DNA from: Elusimicrobiota bacterium
GTDB lineage: Bacteria > Elusimicrobiota > Elusimicrobia > UBA1565 > UBA9628
Length of the DNA stretch: 33,741 bases
Direction: 5' to 3'
Assembly: GCA_016209035.1 (NCBI GenBank)
Contig: JACQWX010000124.1
Location: 1-33,741 of the forward strand
Shown: positions 20,876 to 29,113 of the stretch, in pieces
Position numbering within the stretch: position 1 is the first letter of the stretch
How the letters are laid out: each line of letters starts with the position of its first letter
Translations under genes and position numbers: made by a program
The notes under the pieces: model-generated
Databases searched by the model: none
What the model was told of the DNA's origin: nothing
What the model saw: the letters and a program-made list of their open reading frames with translations, nothing else

Positions 20876-21521
20876 GTATAAAGCGCTTGCGAGCCTCCGC
20901 CAGCAGCGCCACGACCTCTTCGTCCGTGGTGGGCGAGAAGTCCGCGTAGTGCGCGCTCACGGAGCTGAATTCCTCAGGTTGGGACAGGCACGCGACCTCG
21001 TCGGCAAGCCCCGCCAAGGCGCTGACGCTCTGCGGCGCCGCCACCGGGACCGCCACCACGAGCCTGCGGGCCTGGAGCCTTCGGAGGGCCTCGAGCGCGG
21101 CGCGCGCCGTCATGCCGGTGGCCAGGCCGTCGTCCGCCACGACCACGGTCCGGCCCGCCACCTCCGGCGCGGGCCTGCCTTCCCTGAACAGGCGGTTCTG
21201 CCGGGCCGCCTCGCGCCGGGCCTCCGCCAACTCCCGGAAGAGATGCTCCCGCGGCACCGGGATCCTCTCCAGGAGTTCCTCATAGAGGATAGGCTCCTCC
21301 AGGCCGAAGGCCAGCGCGCCGATCGCCAGTTCCGGCTGATGGGGGCTCCCAAGCTTGCGCACCACGAGGACGTCGAGCGGAGCCTCCAAGGCCAGGGCGA
21401 TCTCGTAGGCGACGGGCACGCCGCCCCTCGGCAGGCCCGCCACCAGAAGACGGCTCCCCTTGAGATGCTTGAGCCCGACGGCGAGCTGACGGCCTGCCGC
21501 TCGGCGGTCGGAGAAGATCAT
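20871..21521 (-). CDS. Phosphoribosyltransferase-family protein
   Basis: A 216-residue type I phosphoribosyltransferase-fold protein of the group often annotated as predicted phosphoribosyltransferase. It has FSDRRAAGRQLAVGL at the start, LVAGLPRGGVPVAYEIA, DVLVVRKLGSPHQPELAIGA and the PRPP-binding loop TVVVADDGLATGMTA (about 127-140). The substrate is not predictable; several relatives are not proven transferases. The ATG at 21521 overlaps the methyltransferase stop as ATGA and is preferred over an upstream start lying in the repeat. Confidence 0.85.
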   Translation of the reverse strand: MIFSDRRAAGRQLAVGLKHLKGSRLLVAGLPRGGVPVAYEIALALEAPLDVLVVRKLGSPHQPELAIGALAFGLEEPILYEELLERIPVPREHLFRELAEARREAARQNRLFREGRPAPEVAGRTVVVADDGLATGMTARAALEALRRLQARRLVVAVPVAAPQSVSALAGLADEVACLSQPEEFSSVSAHYADFSPTTDEEVVALLAEARKRFIL

Positions 21522-22210
21522 CCCGGCCCAACGCCCCTGACCGCCGGAACAGCGGTCAGGCCCGGCGATTCGAGGCGGCTCAACAGGCACTGGACGCCGC
21601 CTGAGACCGCAGGATCGCCCACCGCCTCTTCCTTGATGAGGCGAAGCCCCAGCGCCTCAAACCGGCGCCGGTACCCCTCGCGGATGCGCCTCTCCTCGGG
21701 GCCGGCGAAGCCGTGGGCCAGGACCAGGAGCCCTCCAGGGGCGAGCCAGCCCTTGATCCGGCCGAAGGTCCCTTCGAAGCCCTCCCGAACCATCGGCTTG
21801 TCCAGGTAGTAGAGGACGTCGCCCACCACGATGAGGTCGCAGAGGTCAACCGCCTGCGGCGCAGGCGCGGGACCCGCCCACTCGCGCACGTCGGCCTCCA
21901 CGAACTCGACCGCGGGACGGCCCGCCAGGCGCCTCCGCGCGCGTTCCAAGGCGACGCTCGAAACGTCCAGCGCGGTCAGGCGCTCGGTCCGGGCCGCGAT
22001 CCTCTCCGTGAAGACCCCCTCGGCGCAGCCGATCTCAAGGCCGCGCCGATAGGCGCGGCCTTCGATCGCCGTTTCCATGGCTCTCAGCCGTTCCGTTTCA
22101 TAGGGCTTCCATTCATATCCGTAGGGATCCTGTCCCCTCGAGAAGACCCTGTCCATCTTGCGCTTGGCGGCCCTGCGGGCCAGCCACAAGACGACGCGGT
22201 CCAGGATCAC
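21518..22210 (-). CDS. Class I SAM-dependent methyltransferase
   Basis: A 230-residue methyltransferase. SAM-binding motif I is RGLEIGCAEGVFTERIA (about residues 55-70), followed by LTALDVSSVALERARRR, VEFVEADVREW and a motif IV-like DLIVVGDVLYYLD, then GGLLVLAHG. It resembles NodS-type methyltransferases for small or sugar substrates. The GTG at 22210 overlaps the asnB stop as GTGA. The C-terminal 12 residues (LTAVPAVRG...) come from a palindromic repeat that appears to have extended the gene. A CCTGCG/CGCAGG palindrome near 21855 encodes APAPQA inside the domain. Confidence 0.87.
   Translation of the reverse strand: MILDRVVLWLARRAAKRKMDRVFSRGQDPYGYEWKPYETERLRAMETAIEGRAYRRGLEIGCAEGVFTERIAARTERLTALDVSSVALERARRRLAGRPAVEFVEADVREWAGPAPAPQAVDLCDLIVVGDVLYYLDKPMVREGFEGTFGRIKGWLAPGGLLVLAHGFAGPEERRIREGYRRRFEALGLRLIKEEAVGDPAVSGGVQCLLSRLESPGLTAVPAVRGVGPG
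21536..21560. repeat. Palindromic LTAVPAV unit at methyltransferase 3' end
   Basis: CCTGACCGCCGGAAC-AGCGGTCAGG, the same unit as at 15580-15625 with two changes. It encodes LTAVPAVR just before the methyltransferase stop. Confidence 0.7.
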
Positions 22211-24060
22211 AGAGAGACCCCGTCCTTTCTCACCGATTCCAGCCACAACCCCAGGATGACGATGCGGAAGAAGAGCCCCGCGTCGACCCCGCGGTCGCCG
22301 TCCACGAGCCGTTCGTGCAGGCGCTTGAGCTCCACGGGCTCGAAGATCCCGCGGCCCAGGAACCCGGGGTCGTTGATCAAGCCCTGGACCAGGGCGTTCT
22401 CCCTTGAGCGCACCCAGGGCTCCCACGGCACGATGAACCCGTGCTTGCGTCTCCACGCGATGCCCGGAGGCAGGTACTTCCCGGCCAGACGCCGCAGGAT
22501 GTACTTCCCCTTGAAGAACCTGATCTTGTGCGAGCTCGGCAGGCCCGCCGCGAACTCCACCACCGGCTTGTCGAGGAAAGGCACCCGCGCCTCGAGGCTC
22601 GCCCTCATCGTGGACTTGTCCGTCTTCATCAAGAGGGCGTCGGGCAGCACCGTGCCGAGGTCGAATTCCAGGGCGTCGTTGAGGACATCCATGCGGCTGA
22701 AGCGCGCCGCCCAGTCCGGGGCCCCGAGCCGGGCCCGCGGTCTCCAGGCCGGATGCAGGACCTCCTGGACCTGGGTCCCGGTGGCATGGGCGAGCGCCGC
22801 GGCCCAGGCGCCGGCGTCCTCGACCGGGATGAGCCTGAAGAGCCGGCCCTTGCCCAGCAGGCGCGCCGCCGGTGCCGCCAGCCTCGCGGCCCAGGGGGGC
22901 AAGCGCTTCAAACCCTCGTTGAGCCAAGCCGCCTTGTATCGGTCGTAGCCGGCGAAGAGTTCGTCGGCGCCCTCGCCGGTCAGCGCGACCTTGACCGTGC
23001 GGCGCGCGAAGCCCGCCAGGAGGCAGGTGGGGAGGCAAGCGGAGTCGCCGATGGGCTCGTCCAGGAGTCCGATGGATTCGCCCAAGCCGGAGAGGACCTC
23101 CGCGGGGAGGACCAGCTCGTGGTGGTCCGTCCCCAGATGCCGCGCGACGGCGCGGGAATGCCCGGTCTCGTCGACTCCCCGGCCCGCGCCCGAGAATCCG
23201 ACGGAGAAGGTCTTGACCTTGTCCGGCCCGAATCGCCGGGCCATCATGGCCGCGATCAGTCCCGAGTCCACGCCGCCGCTCAAGAACGCCCCGACCGGCA
23301 CGTCGGCCAGGGTATTGCCCCTCACCGCCTCAGACAGGAGGGCGTCCAGCCTCTCGACCGCCTCCTCGAGGGCCATCGGCCGGCTCTGCGGCCTGGGGAG
23401 GGACCAATAGCGTTCCTCCCTGACCCCCGAGGGGTTGGCCCTGAGGAAATGGGCGGGCTGGAGCTTCCGGACCCCGGCCGCCACGGTCCGGGGCGCGTGC
23501 GCCACGGCGTAGGCGAGGTAGTCCACGACGCCTTCCGGGTCCAGGCCCAGGCCGAATCCTCCGGCCAGGAGCGACCGGATCTCCGAGGAGAAGGCCAGGC
23601 AGCCGGCCTCGTGGCGCCAATAGAGCGGCTTGACCCCCATTGGGTCCCGGGCGAGGACCAGCTCGCGGCGCTCCTTGTCCCACACCGCCAGGGCGAACAT
23701 GCCGTTGAGCCTGCGCAAGGCCTCGACCCCGTGCCGGGCGAAGAGGCGCAGCAGGGTCTCGGCGTCGGAATGCGTGCGGAAGTCAGTCCCGCCGGCCTCC
23801 AGGTCCTTACGCAGGTCGAGGTGGTTGTAGATCTCGCCGTTGAAGACGATGGTCAGCCGTCCATCGGGCGTGGACATCGGCTGATGCCCGCCTTCCAGGT
23901 CGAGGATGGAGAGCCTTCTAAAGCCCAGGCCCAGGGACCCGTCGAGATGCTCGCCCTCGTCGTCGGGCCCCCGAAGGGCCAGGGCCGCCCTCATGCGGGC
24001 GAGCGCGGGCCGGTCGACCGGCGCGCCCGAGAGGTTGTAGATCCCGCAGATGCCGCACAC
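22207..24060 (-). CDS. asnB: Asparagine synthetase B, glutamine-hydrolysing
   Basis: A 617-residue class II amidotransferase/asparagine synthetase. The initiator is directly followed by Cys2 (CGICGIYN), the glutaminase nucleophile; next come RGPDDEG, RLSILDLEGGHQPM and FNGEIYNH. The synthetase half holds the PP-loop LSGGVDSGL (about 258-266) and GEGADELFAGYDRY, then MDVLNDALEFDL and LEARVPFLDKPVVEFA. The start is a GTG sharing one base with the upstream TAG. Paralogues of this type also amidate cell-surface or secondary-metabolite substrates, and the adjacent methyltransferase would allow that. With no further pathway genes, asparagine synthesis is the simplest call. Confidence 0.93.
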   Translation of the reverse strand: MCGICGIYNLSGAPVDRPALARMRAALALRGPDDEGEHLDGSLGLGFRRLSILDLEGGHQPMSTPDGRLTIVFNGEIYNHLDLRKDLEAGGTDFRTHSDAETLLRLFARHGVEALRRLNGMFALAVWDKERRELVLARDPMGVKPLYWRHEAGCLAFSSEIRSLLAGGFGLGLDPEGVVDYLAYAVAHAPRTVAAGVRKLQPAHFLRANPSGVREERYWSLPRPQSRPMALEEAVERLDALLSEAVRGNTLADVPVGAFLSGGVDSGLIAAMMARRFGPDKVKTFSVGFSGAGRGVDETGHSRAVARHLGTDHHELVLPAEVLSGLGESIGLLDEPIGDSACLPTCLLAGFARRTVKVALTGEGADELFAGYDRYKAAWLNEGLKRLPPWAARLAAPAARLLGKGRLFRLIPVEDAGAWAAALAHATGTQVQEVLHPAWRPRARLGAPDWAARFSRMDVLNDALEFDLGTVLPDALLMKTDKSTMRASLEARVPFLDKPVVEFAAGLPSSHKIRFFKGKYILRRLAGKYLPPGIAWRRKHGFIVPWEPWVRSRENALVQGLINDPGFLGRGIFEPVELKRLHERLVDGDRGVDAGLFFRIVILGLWLESVRKDGVSL

Positions 24061-24377
24061 TAGTCGAATAACTCGAACTTCGGCTCGCGCCGCGCGCGCT
24101 CCAGCGTCTCCGGCAGGAACCGGCCGTAGCGCAGCACGGCCCAGCCCAGGGCCAGACACGCGAGTCCGTAGGCGACCTCGAAGCCGCCGTAGCGCAGCCA
24201 AGCCTCCTGGGTGACGAAGGTCCACGGCACGGCCGAATAGAGGTTGGCTTCGGGCTCGCCGATGAAGAGGTCGTAGAGGCCCTTGAGGGCGATGAGGCCG
24301 CCCCAGCACCCGAAGATCGCGGCCGCGAGGCACGCGAGGCCGCGAACCTTGATCTTCTCCGTCTCAGGGAGCTTCAT
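24060..24377 (-). CDS. Small membrane protein, unknown function
   Basis: A 105-residue protein with two predicted membrane helices (about LACLAAAIFGCWGGLIALKGL and YGLACLALGWAVLRYG), a loop with several aromatic residues between them, and a charged cytoplasmic tail (ERARREPKFELFD). No family is recognised. It lies between rpsI (13 bp gap) and asnB (1-nt overlap) and is probably cotranscribed with both. Confidence 0.7.
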   Translation of the reverse strand: MKLPETEKIKVRGLACLAAAIFGCWGGLIALKGLYDLFIGEPEANLYSAVPWTFVTQEAWLRYGGFEVAYGLACLALGWAVLRYGRFLPETLERARREPKFELFD

Positions 24378-24390
24378 CTCCCCCGCCGGA

Positions 24391-24798
24391 CTACCGCTTC
24401 GAGTACTGGAAGCGTTTGCGGGCCTTGGGCTGGCCGGATTTCTTGCGCTCGACCATGCGGGAGTCCCTCGTCAGGAATCCCTCCATGCGAAGGGGCTTCT
24501 TGTTCTTCGCGTCGAGTTTGACGAGGGCGCGCGCGATGGCGTGGCGCACGGCGCCGGCCTGGCCCGTCACCCCTCCGCCGAACACCTTGATCAGGAAGTC
24601 GAACTTCTTGGCCTCCTCGATCAATCCGATGGGAGCGAGGACGTCGCGCTTGCGGCGGTCCTGCCCCAGGAAGTACTCGTCGACGGGCCGCGAGTTGATC
24701 GTGACCTTGCCGTCGCCCTGGGGGATGAGCCGGACCTGGGCGACCGACGTCTTGCGGCGGCCCGTGGCCCAGATTTGCTGGCTGGAGGCTGCGTTCAT
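24391..24798 (-). CDS. rpsI: Ribosomal protein S9
   Basis: A 135-residue small-subunit protein: ATGRRKTSVAQVRL, YFLGQDRRKRDVLAPI, VFGGGVTGQAGAVRHAIARAL and the conserved KKSGQPKARKRFQYSKR tail that reaches the P-site tRNA. The N-terminus is slightly longer than in E. coli. It overlaps rplM by 4 nt (ATGA), the usual L13-S9 order. Confidence 0.98.
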   Translation of the reverse strand: MNAASSQQIWATGRRKTSVAQVRLIPQGDGKVTINSRPVDEYFLGQDRRKRDVLAPIGLIEEAKKFDFLIKVFGGGVTGQAGAVRHAIARALVKLDAKNKKPLRMEGFLTRDSRMVERKKSGQPKARKRFQYSKR

Positions 24799-25226
24799 GC
24801 TTTGGCCTTGGGAGCGAATGGGTTTTTATCGTCGACGAAGACGCGCAGGCGCGTCATCTGCCGGTCGCGCATCCTATTGACGGGGAGCATGCGGCGGACC
24901 GCCAAGGTCACGACCTTCCGAGGATCCTTCTCCATCATGCGCCACATCGGCGTCACGTGAGCGCCGCGGGCGTAGCCGGAATGCCGGAAATAGCGCTTTT
25001 GGGAGAGCTTATCGCCCGTCAGACGGATCAGACCAGCGTTGGTCACCACGACGAAATCGCCGCAGTCGGTCGAATGCGCGAACTCCACCTTGTGCTTCCC
25101 GCGCAGGAGGGTCGCCACGCGCGTGGCCATCCTGCCGAGGACTTGGCCTTTGGCGTCCACCTGATGCCACTTCCGGGTCTCCGCCGCCCGGCGGGGGTCG
25201 ATGAGAGTGGTTTTCTGAGCCATCAT
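24795..25226 (-). CDS. rplM: Ribosomal protein L13
   Basis: A 143-residue large-subunit protein: KWHQVDAKGQVLGRMAT, LLRGKHKVEFAHSTDCGDFVVV, KRYFRHSGYARG and VRRMLPVNRMRDRQM. Candidate starts are ATG at 25226, the ATG right after it, or one 12 nt upstream. None has an SD. A -10-like TATGAT ends 3 nt before the first of the pair, so a leaderless transcript is possible. Confidence 0.96.
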   Translation of the reverse strand: MMAQKTTLIDPRRAAETRKWHQVDAKGQVLGRMATRVATLLRGKHKVEFAHSTDCGDFVVVTNAGLIRLTGDKLSQKRYFRHSGYARGAHVTPMWRMMEKDPRKVVTLAVRRMLPVNRMRDRQMTRLRVFVDDKNPFAPKAKA

Positions 25227-25229
25227 GGA

Positions 25230-25259
25230 ATCATACATTATCGTCGGGCAAGGCGGCAA
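25230..25259 (-). promoter_or_regulatory. Candidate promoter of rplM, very short or no leader
   Basis: Minus strand TTGCCG, 18-bp spacer, TATGAT, then TCC-ATGATG. The predicted start site coincides with the start codons. The AAA/TOPRIM cassette ends about 50 bp upstream, so rplM needs its own promoter here. Confidence 0.45.
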
Positions 25260-25308
25260 GGCCGGCGACCGCAGGGGCACGACCGCGACAGCGACGACAC
25301 CGGTCTCA

Positions 25309-26013
25309 TCATGGAATTGCAGCCAGGAATTCGGAACTAAAACGGTCCGCCTCGGTCAGGCTGGCCCGAAGGTTGCCCCACGCCTTGGAGATGTCCGCCA
25401 TCCGTCTCCGATAGTCTGATACGGTCTTGTGGACCCGAATCTTCTTGGGTTGCTGTCCCAGACGACCTTCAGGGTCTGGCAGACATTCCAAACCCCCGCA
25501 CACAACGGCCCCGTCGGTCGGAAACAATGCGGCGAGCACCCAGGCTTCCATGCTTTTGGATGGAGTACAGAGCACGGTTCGGGGCGGGATCCGAGTCTCA
25601 CCCGCCCACCTCAGCAGGACAGCCCGCAGACGATCGGTGGTAGAAGAAGCCGGCGGGCACGGCTGGACACAAGGCAGATCGCCGGTTTCCTCAGTGATCC
25701 CGGCGTCCGAATACCGGCCACCTGCGACATCGCCATCAAGATGCAGCACGAGCAAATCGAACGACAGGAACAACAGGTCGTCACGCAGAGCGCCCCCGGC
25801 CCGCCCCACCGCCTGCCTGCACCAATAATAAACGCCGCCCCACCCTCCGGTTCCCTTCGCGCCGAAAGCAACCGACTCCTCCGGCTGAAGTTGTCGAAGA
25901 ACAAAGCGCCGATTCCCAAGCAACTGGGAGATGGCCGCTTGAATAATGATCTTATCGGTCGGCCCCTCCGCGACAAGAGCGACTCTCAGCGGCTCAGATG
26001 TCTGGAACGCCAC
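25309..26013 (-). CDS. TOPRIM-like protein of an AAA ATPase cassette (DUF4276-like)
   Basis: A 234-residue protein. The N-terminal strand and turn VALVAEGPTDKIIIQAAI (Glu16) and the later LLVLHLDGDVAG (Asp93, Asp95) give the Glu...Asp-x-Asp arrangement of TOPRIM-fold nucleases/OLD-type proteins. A Lys/Ser-rich SKSMEAWVLAALFP follows, also seen in DUF4276-like proteins. The GTG start lies inside the upstream ATPase gene (20-nt overlap), a sign of tight coupling. It is probably a nuclease or effector controlled by the ATPase; the exact family is uncertain. The pair sits between two housekeeping operons. Confidence 0.6.
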   Translation of the reverse strand: MAFQTSEPLRVALVAEGPTDKIIIQAAISQLLGNRRFVLRQLQPEESVAFGAKGTGGWGGVYYWCRQAVGRAGGALRDDLLFLSFDLLVLHLDGDVAGGRYSDAGITEETGDLPCVQPCPPASSTTDRLRAVLLRWAGETRIPPRTVLCTPSKSMEAWVLAALFPTDGAVVCGGLECLPDPEGRLGQQPKKIRVHKTVSDYRRRMADISKAWGNLRASLTEADRFSSEFLAAIP

Positions 26014-27208
26014 CGATTAGACCGTTCATCCAAAGACGCGACAAGGTCCATCCTTCGGAAGCCTTTGAAAGCAACTCTTCGTTCAATTCGATGCGACGCG
26101 GCGCGGTGCGTCCTTGGCTATCCCGGTCAACGGCGAATAATCGAACGCGATCATCATTGAGGGGCAGGCCATCGAGCACTGCGGCGTTGTGGGCCGTAAG
26201 AAGCACCTGTCTTCCATCCTTTGACCCCAGAATCCATCGGCAGAAAGCCTCGGCGAGCCTCTTGGCCAGGCGGGGATTCAAAGCCTGGTCCAAGTTGTCC
26301 AATGAAAAAAACCTCGGAGACTTGGGATGAAGCGCAAGCACGGCAGCAAAGAGAACATAAAGCGCTCCCTCGCTCGCATCATACCCGGTAAGGATATTCC
26401 GGTTCCTGACCATGAAACGATCTTGAAATCGAACAACCTGTTTCGAGGCCGCCGCCGAAGGCGAAAGCGGCATCGTATTCGACGGAGCGGACCCAAACGC
26501 CTCGGCCCAGTCGATCAGCGGCAGAATCTCGCCGACCTTCTCGGCCAGCCACCGATTCTCTTCTCCTTTTCGCGCCTGCAAGACTTCCAGGACGGCCTCC
26601 GGCAGCCGGCCACCGGAGAGGCCAAGCGGCTCACGCAGCTGCTGGTCCGGCGAGAGCCCCCTGAGAGTCGCAGTATTTGCAGAGTAGATGCAGTAGTTTC
26701 GCAGACTGTCGAGCAACTCAAGCGATGGGTCCCCAGGCGCCAGCTCAACCGATTTTAAAGAGGCGTGGCCTTGCTCGGGGTTAAGCGCCTGGCCAGGCGC
26801 CACTAGTTGCTTTCGTGACGGCGCACGACCGACGATCCTGCCCGTAGGACCTTCAAACTTCTCCGCCATGTATCGCCACGCAGGCTTTGGATCGTCCAGA
26901 GGATTAAAGAGCGAGACTTGGTAGACCGAACTGCCGTTCCGGGCGCCGAAGAAGATATGAGGCCGCCGCTCCTTCGACTTGCGTGGGAATGCCGATTTGT
27001 ACAATTTCGGCACGCCGGGACGGACTCCTCTCCGCAATAGCGCCTCATCGTCCACTCGTCCCAGCGCCGCCGCTCCGAGAACTCCGACGGCCTCCAGCAA
27101 GTTGCTTTTGCCGCTGCCATTGGCGCCAATGAAAACATTGACTTGGCCGAGCTCGATGGTAACATCCTCAAGCGACTTAAAGGACTCGGTGCGAAGCTCC
27201 GTGATCAT
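25994..27208 (-). CDS. AAA/SMC-like ATPase (AAA_21, OLD-like)
   Basis: A 404-residue ATPase of the RecF/OLD-like group. MITELRTESFKSLEDVTIEL leads into Walker A GANGSGKSN (28-36); the C-terminal half has SLDNLDQALNPRLA (Walker B, with Asp-Asn where Asp-Glu is usual) and the switch motif VLLTAHNA. The central insertion is variable. The base composition is visibly less GC-rich than its neighbours, with A-runs and ordinary third positions, suggesting acquisition by transfer. The ATG at 27208 gives the family's usual N-terminus. With the TOPRIM-like partner it resembles two-gene antiphage systems (PARIS, Gabija and OLD types), without matching any clearly. Confidence 0.8.
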   Translation of the reverse strand: MITELRTESFKSLEDVTIELGQVNVFIGANGSGKSNLLEAVGVLGAAALGRVDDEALLRRGVRPGVPKLYKSAFPRKSKERRPHIFFGARNGSSVYQVSLFNPLDDPKPAWRYMAEKFEGPTGRIVGRAPSRKQLVAPGQALNPEQGHASLKSVELAPGDPSLELLDSLRNYCIYSANTATLRGLSPDQQLREPLGLSGGRLPEAVLEVLQARKGEENRWLAEKVGEILPLIDWAEAFGSAPSNTMPLSPSAAASKQVVRFQDRFMVRNRNILTGYDASEGALYVLFAAVLALHPKSPRFFSLDNLDQALNPRLAKRLAEAFCRWILGSKDGRQVLLTAHNAAVLDGLPLNDDRVRLFAVDRDSQGRTAPRRIELNEELLSKASEGWTLSRLWMNGLIGGVPDI

Positions 27209-27268
27209 CGCGCTATATCCGCCTCTCAATCCCCATGCAGTCGCAGACAAACAGCCTCAGGGTGGCAC

Positions 27269-27296
27269 ATTGTAGAAAAAATCACCGCGGAGGCAA
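27269..27296 (-). promoter_or_regulatory. Candidate promoter of the AAA/TOPRIM cassette
   Basis: Minus strand TTGCCT (27296-27291), 16-bp spacer rich in T, TACAAT (27274-27269). The predicted leader is about 55 nt. A second TACAAT lies about 35 bp upstream. The rest of 27209-27354 shows nothing else I can identify. Confidence 0.4.
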
Positions 27297-27354
27297 CATG
27301 GGCCCATTGTAGAGCGCTTCAGGAATCGTCATTGTGCCATCGCGGGCGCCCATA

Positions 27355-28530
27355 CTAATCGTCGGGAGGTTCTGGAACTGTTTGGCCCGGCGCCGAAGCG
27401 CCCGGCTGGGGCATTGCGGCCCCGGAGGACGAAGCCGGCGCTGGGACCGCTGCCCCGGGCCCGGTCGCGGGAACCGCGGGTTGTCCAGCGCCGGCCGCGG
27501 ACGCGGCCCCGCGCGGCGCGACCCCCGGAGAGGGCGGCGCCGGAGCGGGCCGCGGCCTCGCAGGCGCAGGTCTGGTGCCCATGATCTCGCCGGAAGGCAG
27601 CACCCAGAACATGGCCATGCCCAGCGACGCCCTGCGGTACACCTTGTCCCCGTCCTCGGTCAGGAGCCCGCCAGCCCCGAACAGCGGCCGGCCCTCCTTG
27701 TCCCTGAGCTTGAAGACCCATTTGGCGTCCACGCCCTTCCTCTCGAAGAAGGCGATGGCGTCCTGCGACCGGACGAAGAGCCAGCGGTCGTAGCCCTCCC
27801 TGGTGAGGACGAGCCTTCGGATCGCGTCGCCAGGGAGCCTGGTCTCGACCGCCAGGCCGTCCTGCGCAGACCGGCGCGCCTTGAGCTCGTCGATGGCGCC
27901 CGCCGCCTCGGCCCTGCGCACGCGCTCCAGGAGCCTCATGTCGTCGGGCGACGGCTGGTTCACGTCCGCGCCGATGATCCTCCGCTGCCACAACTCCGAC
28001 AGGAGGTCCCTTCTGTCCGACCCTGGGCGGGGCTCGGAGAGCCTGGCGGCGGGGGCCTGGTGGGACTCGGAGACCGGCCTTGAGGGCTCGTAGAGATAGA
28101 CCGCCGCGTCGACGCCATCGAGGTCGTCCTTGAGGCGCGCCAGCCGGGGGTGGCGTTCCTCCAGGTATTCCTGGATGCGGGGCTTGTCCGAAGCCTTGGC
28201 TACGATGGCGATGCCCCAGAGCTCGTCTTCGGACGACCCGGACGGGACCGTGCTCAAGACCTCCCGCACGCGGCCGACGAGCCTCTTGCGCACCCGCGGG
28301 GAATGCGGCCGGGAGGACCTCGCGGCCTCCTGGCCCGTGATGTCATGGTACTCCGGCCCGAGCGTGACCGGCAGGGAGTCCGGGTCTGAACCGCCATGGC
28401 CGCCCTCGTCCGCGCCGCCGCTGGAGGGGCCGGCGGGAGCCTGCGCGAAGGAGAGAGCGCCGAGGAAGAGCAGGAAGGACGAACGGCGGACGACAGGCCC
28501 GACGCTCGGAAAGGGATTCCTCTCGGTCAT
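27355..28530 (-). CDS. Secreted protein with Pro/Ala-rich C-terminus, unknown
   Basis: A 391-residue protein with an N-terminal signal (RRSSFLLFLGALSFAQA), a central region without a recognised domain (VREVLSTVPSGSSEDELWGIAIVAKAS, then DGVDAAVYLYEPS) and a proline/alanine-rich tail of about 80 residues ending PEPPDD. The region around YDRWLFVRSQDAIAFFERKGVDAKWVFKLRDKEGRPLF is the most ordered-looking part. The ATG at 28530 lies 7 bp after dcd and a GTG precedes it. It is the last gene of the rplU-led series. Confidence 0.65.
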   Translation of the reverse strand: MTERNPFPSVGPVVRRSSFLLFLGALSFAQAPAGPSSGGADEGGHGGSDPDSLPVTLGPEYHDITGQEAARSSRPHSPRVRKRLVGRVREVLSTVPSGSSEDELWGIAIVAKASDKPRIQEYLEERHPRLARLKDDLDGVDAAVYLYEPSRPVSESHQAPAARLSEPRPGSDRRDLLSELWQRRIIGADVNQPSPDDMRLLERVRRAEAAGAIDELKARRSAQDGLAVETRLPGDAIRRLVLTREGYDRWLFVRSQDAIAFFERKGVDAKWVFKLRDKEGRPLFGAGGLLTEDGDKVYRRASLGMAMFWVLPSGEIMGTRPAPARPRPAPAPPSPGVAPRGAASAAGAGQPAVPATGPGAAVPAPASSSGAAMPQPGASAPGQTVPEPPDD

Positions 28531-28537
28531 CACCCGG

Positions 28538-29113
28538 TCAGGGATTCCTTCCCGAGCGAGAAAGCATCCTGGGCCCCACCACTCCGACCTGGTCCTGGTA
28601 CTTGCCCTTGCGGTCGGAGTAGCTCACGGAGCAGACCTCGTCGCTCTCGAGGAACAGGAGCTGAGCGATGCCCTCGTTGGAGTAGATCTTGGCCGGCAGC
28701 GGCGTGGTGTTGGATATCTCGATGGTGAGGTAGCCGGCCCAGGTGGGCTCGAGCGGCGTCACGTTGACGATGATGCCGCAGCGCGCATAGGTGGACTTCC
28801 CCAGGCAGACGGCGATCACGCTGCGCGGGATGTCGAACCGCTCGACCGAGCGGGCCAGGGCGAAGGAGTTGGGAGGGACCATGCAGGTCTCCCCCTTGAA
28901 GTCCACGAACGACCTCGGGTCGAAGGCCTTGGGGTCCACGGTCGCGACGAAGGCGTTCGTGAAGATCTTGTACTCGTCCGCGACGCGGATGTCGTAGCCG
29001 TAGGAGGAGAGGCCGAAGCTGACCTTGCCGCCCCCGTCTTGGCGGTCCACGAACGGCTCGATCATGCCGTGCTCCAGGCACATCCTGCGGATCCACTTGT
29101 CGGATTTAAGCAT
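28538..29113 (-). CDS. dcd: dCTP deaminase
   Basis: A 191-residue enzyme converting dCTP to dUTP for thymidylate synthesis. Conserved blocks: [52 protein letters not shown] (substrate-binding Ser/Arg and catalytic Glu) and [11 protein letters not shown]. The length and these blocks match Acinetobacter-type Dcd of about 188 residues. The ATG overlaps the hpnE stop by 8 nt. Confidence 0.95.
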   Translation of the reverse strand: MLKSDKWIRRMCLEHGMIEPFVDRQDGGGKVSFGLSSYGYDIRVADEYKIFTNAFVATVDPKAFDPRSFVDFKGETCMVPPNSFALARSVERFDIPRSVIAVCLGKSTYARCGIIVNVTPLEPTWAGYLTIEISNTTPLPAKIYSNEGIAQLLFLESDEVCSVSYSDRKGKYQDQVGVVGPRMLSRSGRNP

